From positions 98,735 to 162,734 of the forward strand of contig CAXPDR010000023.1 of the NCBI GenBank assembly GCA_964215955.1: a stretch of 64,000 nucleotides of DNA, written 5' to 3'. The notes beneath the pieces are model-generated. The model worked only from the letters and a program-made list of their open reading frames with translations. It was not told the origin of the DNA and did no database searches. The DNA comes from GCA-2706205 sp964215955 (GTDB lineage: Bacteria > Bdellovibrionota > Bacteriovoracia > Bacteriovoracales > Bacteriovoracaceae). The position numbers were made by a program, and so were the translations under genes. Shown here piece after piece: positions 63,708 through 64,000 of the stretch. Positions within the stretch are counted from its first letter, which is position 1; the number at the start of each line of letters is the position of its first letter.

Positions 63708-64000
63708 TTAACCGACCCCTTTGAATGGACCTAATCCCCCTAGATAATAGTTATTAAAATAATACATCAAGATTTCTAAGTGACCTTGGAGCCTTGTAGG
63801 ATCTTGCGTCACCGCCCAGGTCTTTCGAACTAAAGTTGCAATTGCTCCTCTTAACATCGCTAAACAATGATTAATCTCAAAAATAGGATCATACTTCACC
63901 TTTTTAAGTTCTCCCTGACCTGCTACCGATCCTTTTTCACTTTTATATTGCTCGTAATTCGCTTTCGGAAAAGTCTTTCTTACAAATGCTTCATAGCTTT
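63708..64000 (-). CDS. Unrecognised protein, C-terminal end only
   Basis: An open frame with no start in the window enters from the right edge and ends at TAA 63708; 97 residues are visible (from SYEAFVRKTFPKANYEQYK). A GTG at 63899 is in frame but lies mid-protein and has no ribosome-binding site, so it is probably not the start. The end is rich in aromatic residues and Gly (ILMYYFNNYYLGGLGPFKG). No domain recognised. Confidence 0.65.
   Translation of the reverse strand, partial: SYEAFVRKTFPKANYEQYKSEKGSVAGQGELKKVKYDPIFEINHCLAMLRGAIATLVRKTWAVTQDPTRLQGHLEILMYYFNNYYLGGLGPFKGVG

Overview
The window is AT-rich, gene-dense DNA from a Gram-negative bacterium. Lipid A/Kdo and heptose-type transferases, outer-membrane barrels and several lipobox lipoproteins show an outer membrane. 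Several things point to the Bdellovibrionota, most likely the Bacteriovoracales (Halobacteriovorax-like): the low GC, a TIGR02147-family protein, many PilZ, receiver and HD-GYP signalling proteins, secreted metalloproteases, and short-chain and long-chain fatty-acid catabolism. That assignment is inference. No rRNA or tRNA gene, CRISPR array, insertion sequence or prophage was seen. Genes are tightly packed, and many convergent neighbours overlap by 4-29 bases or abut.

Layout. 0-5 kb: a truncated lipoprotein, an RlmI-type rRNA methyltransferase, a decayed inverted duplication, a lipoprotein, a small barrel and an XRE regulator. 4.5-9.9 kb: a signalling run (HDLNN-type histidine kinase, coiled-coil protein, two-receiver regulator) joined to an AtoE short-chain fatty-acid transporter. 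It diverges from both subunits of a 3-oxoacid CoA-transferase, followed by a single receiver. 10-16.6 kb: a phosphopantetheinyl transferase, an FAD oxidoreductase, Tex, a solute-binding-like protein, and a lipoprotein/anchored surface-protein pair. 16.8-23.3 kb: a tyrosine recombinase, a PilZ-like protein, and a fadI-fadJ-FtsX-type permease operon. 23.5-30.2 kb: a barrel protein, then a minus-strand run sufE-hemB-heptosyltransferase-waaA-unknown-Flp-like pilin. 30.3-38.8 kb: a GYF-type membrane protein and the overlapping run tmk-holB-ricT-sbcD-sbcC.

38.8-44.8 kb is the most unusual block. It holds cheX and cheY, each behind a flagellar sigma-28-like promoter. An Hpt-like protein without its histidine carries a CheZ-like C-terminal CheY-binding tail. 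There are also two diverged HD-GYP proteins and a 777-residue protein with about 20 copies of a 14-residue charged repeat. I infer a chemotaxis/flagellar signalling module with an unconventional CheY partner and a long helical scaffold.

44.8-58.5 kb mixes housekeeping genes (asnS, a PfkB kinase, rsmJ, a one-chain glycine decarboxylase whose halves look like the two-subunit enzyme) with secreted proteins. The secreted proteins include two zinc metalloprotease-like proteins and small exported proteins. Two short genes, a 56-residue zinc ribbon and a 49-residue exported peptide, are easily missed. 58.5-64 kb: a receiver/membrane/PilZ protein, a glycerophosphodiester phosphodiesterase, an OmpR-family two-component system and a DsbA-like lipoprotein. 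The same 11-bp-period direct repeat stands before the two-component operon (between it and the phosphodiesterase) and before the DsbA-like gene, which suggests one small regulon. The window ends in the 3' part of an unrecognised gene.
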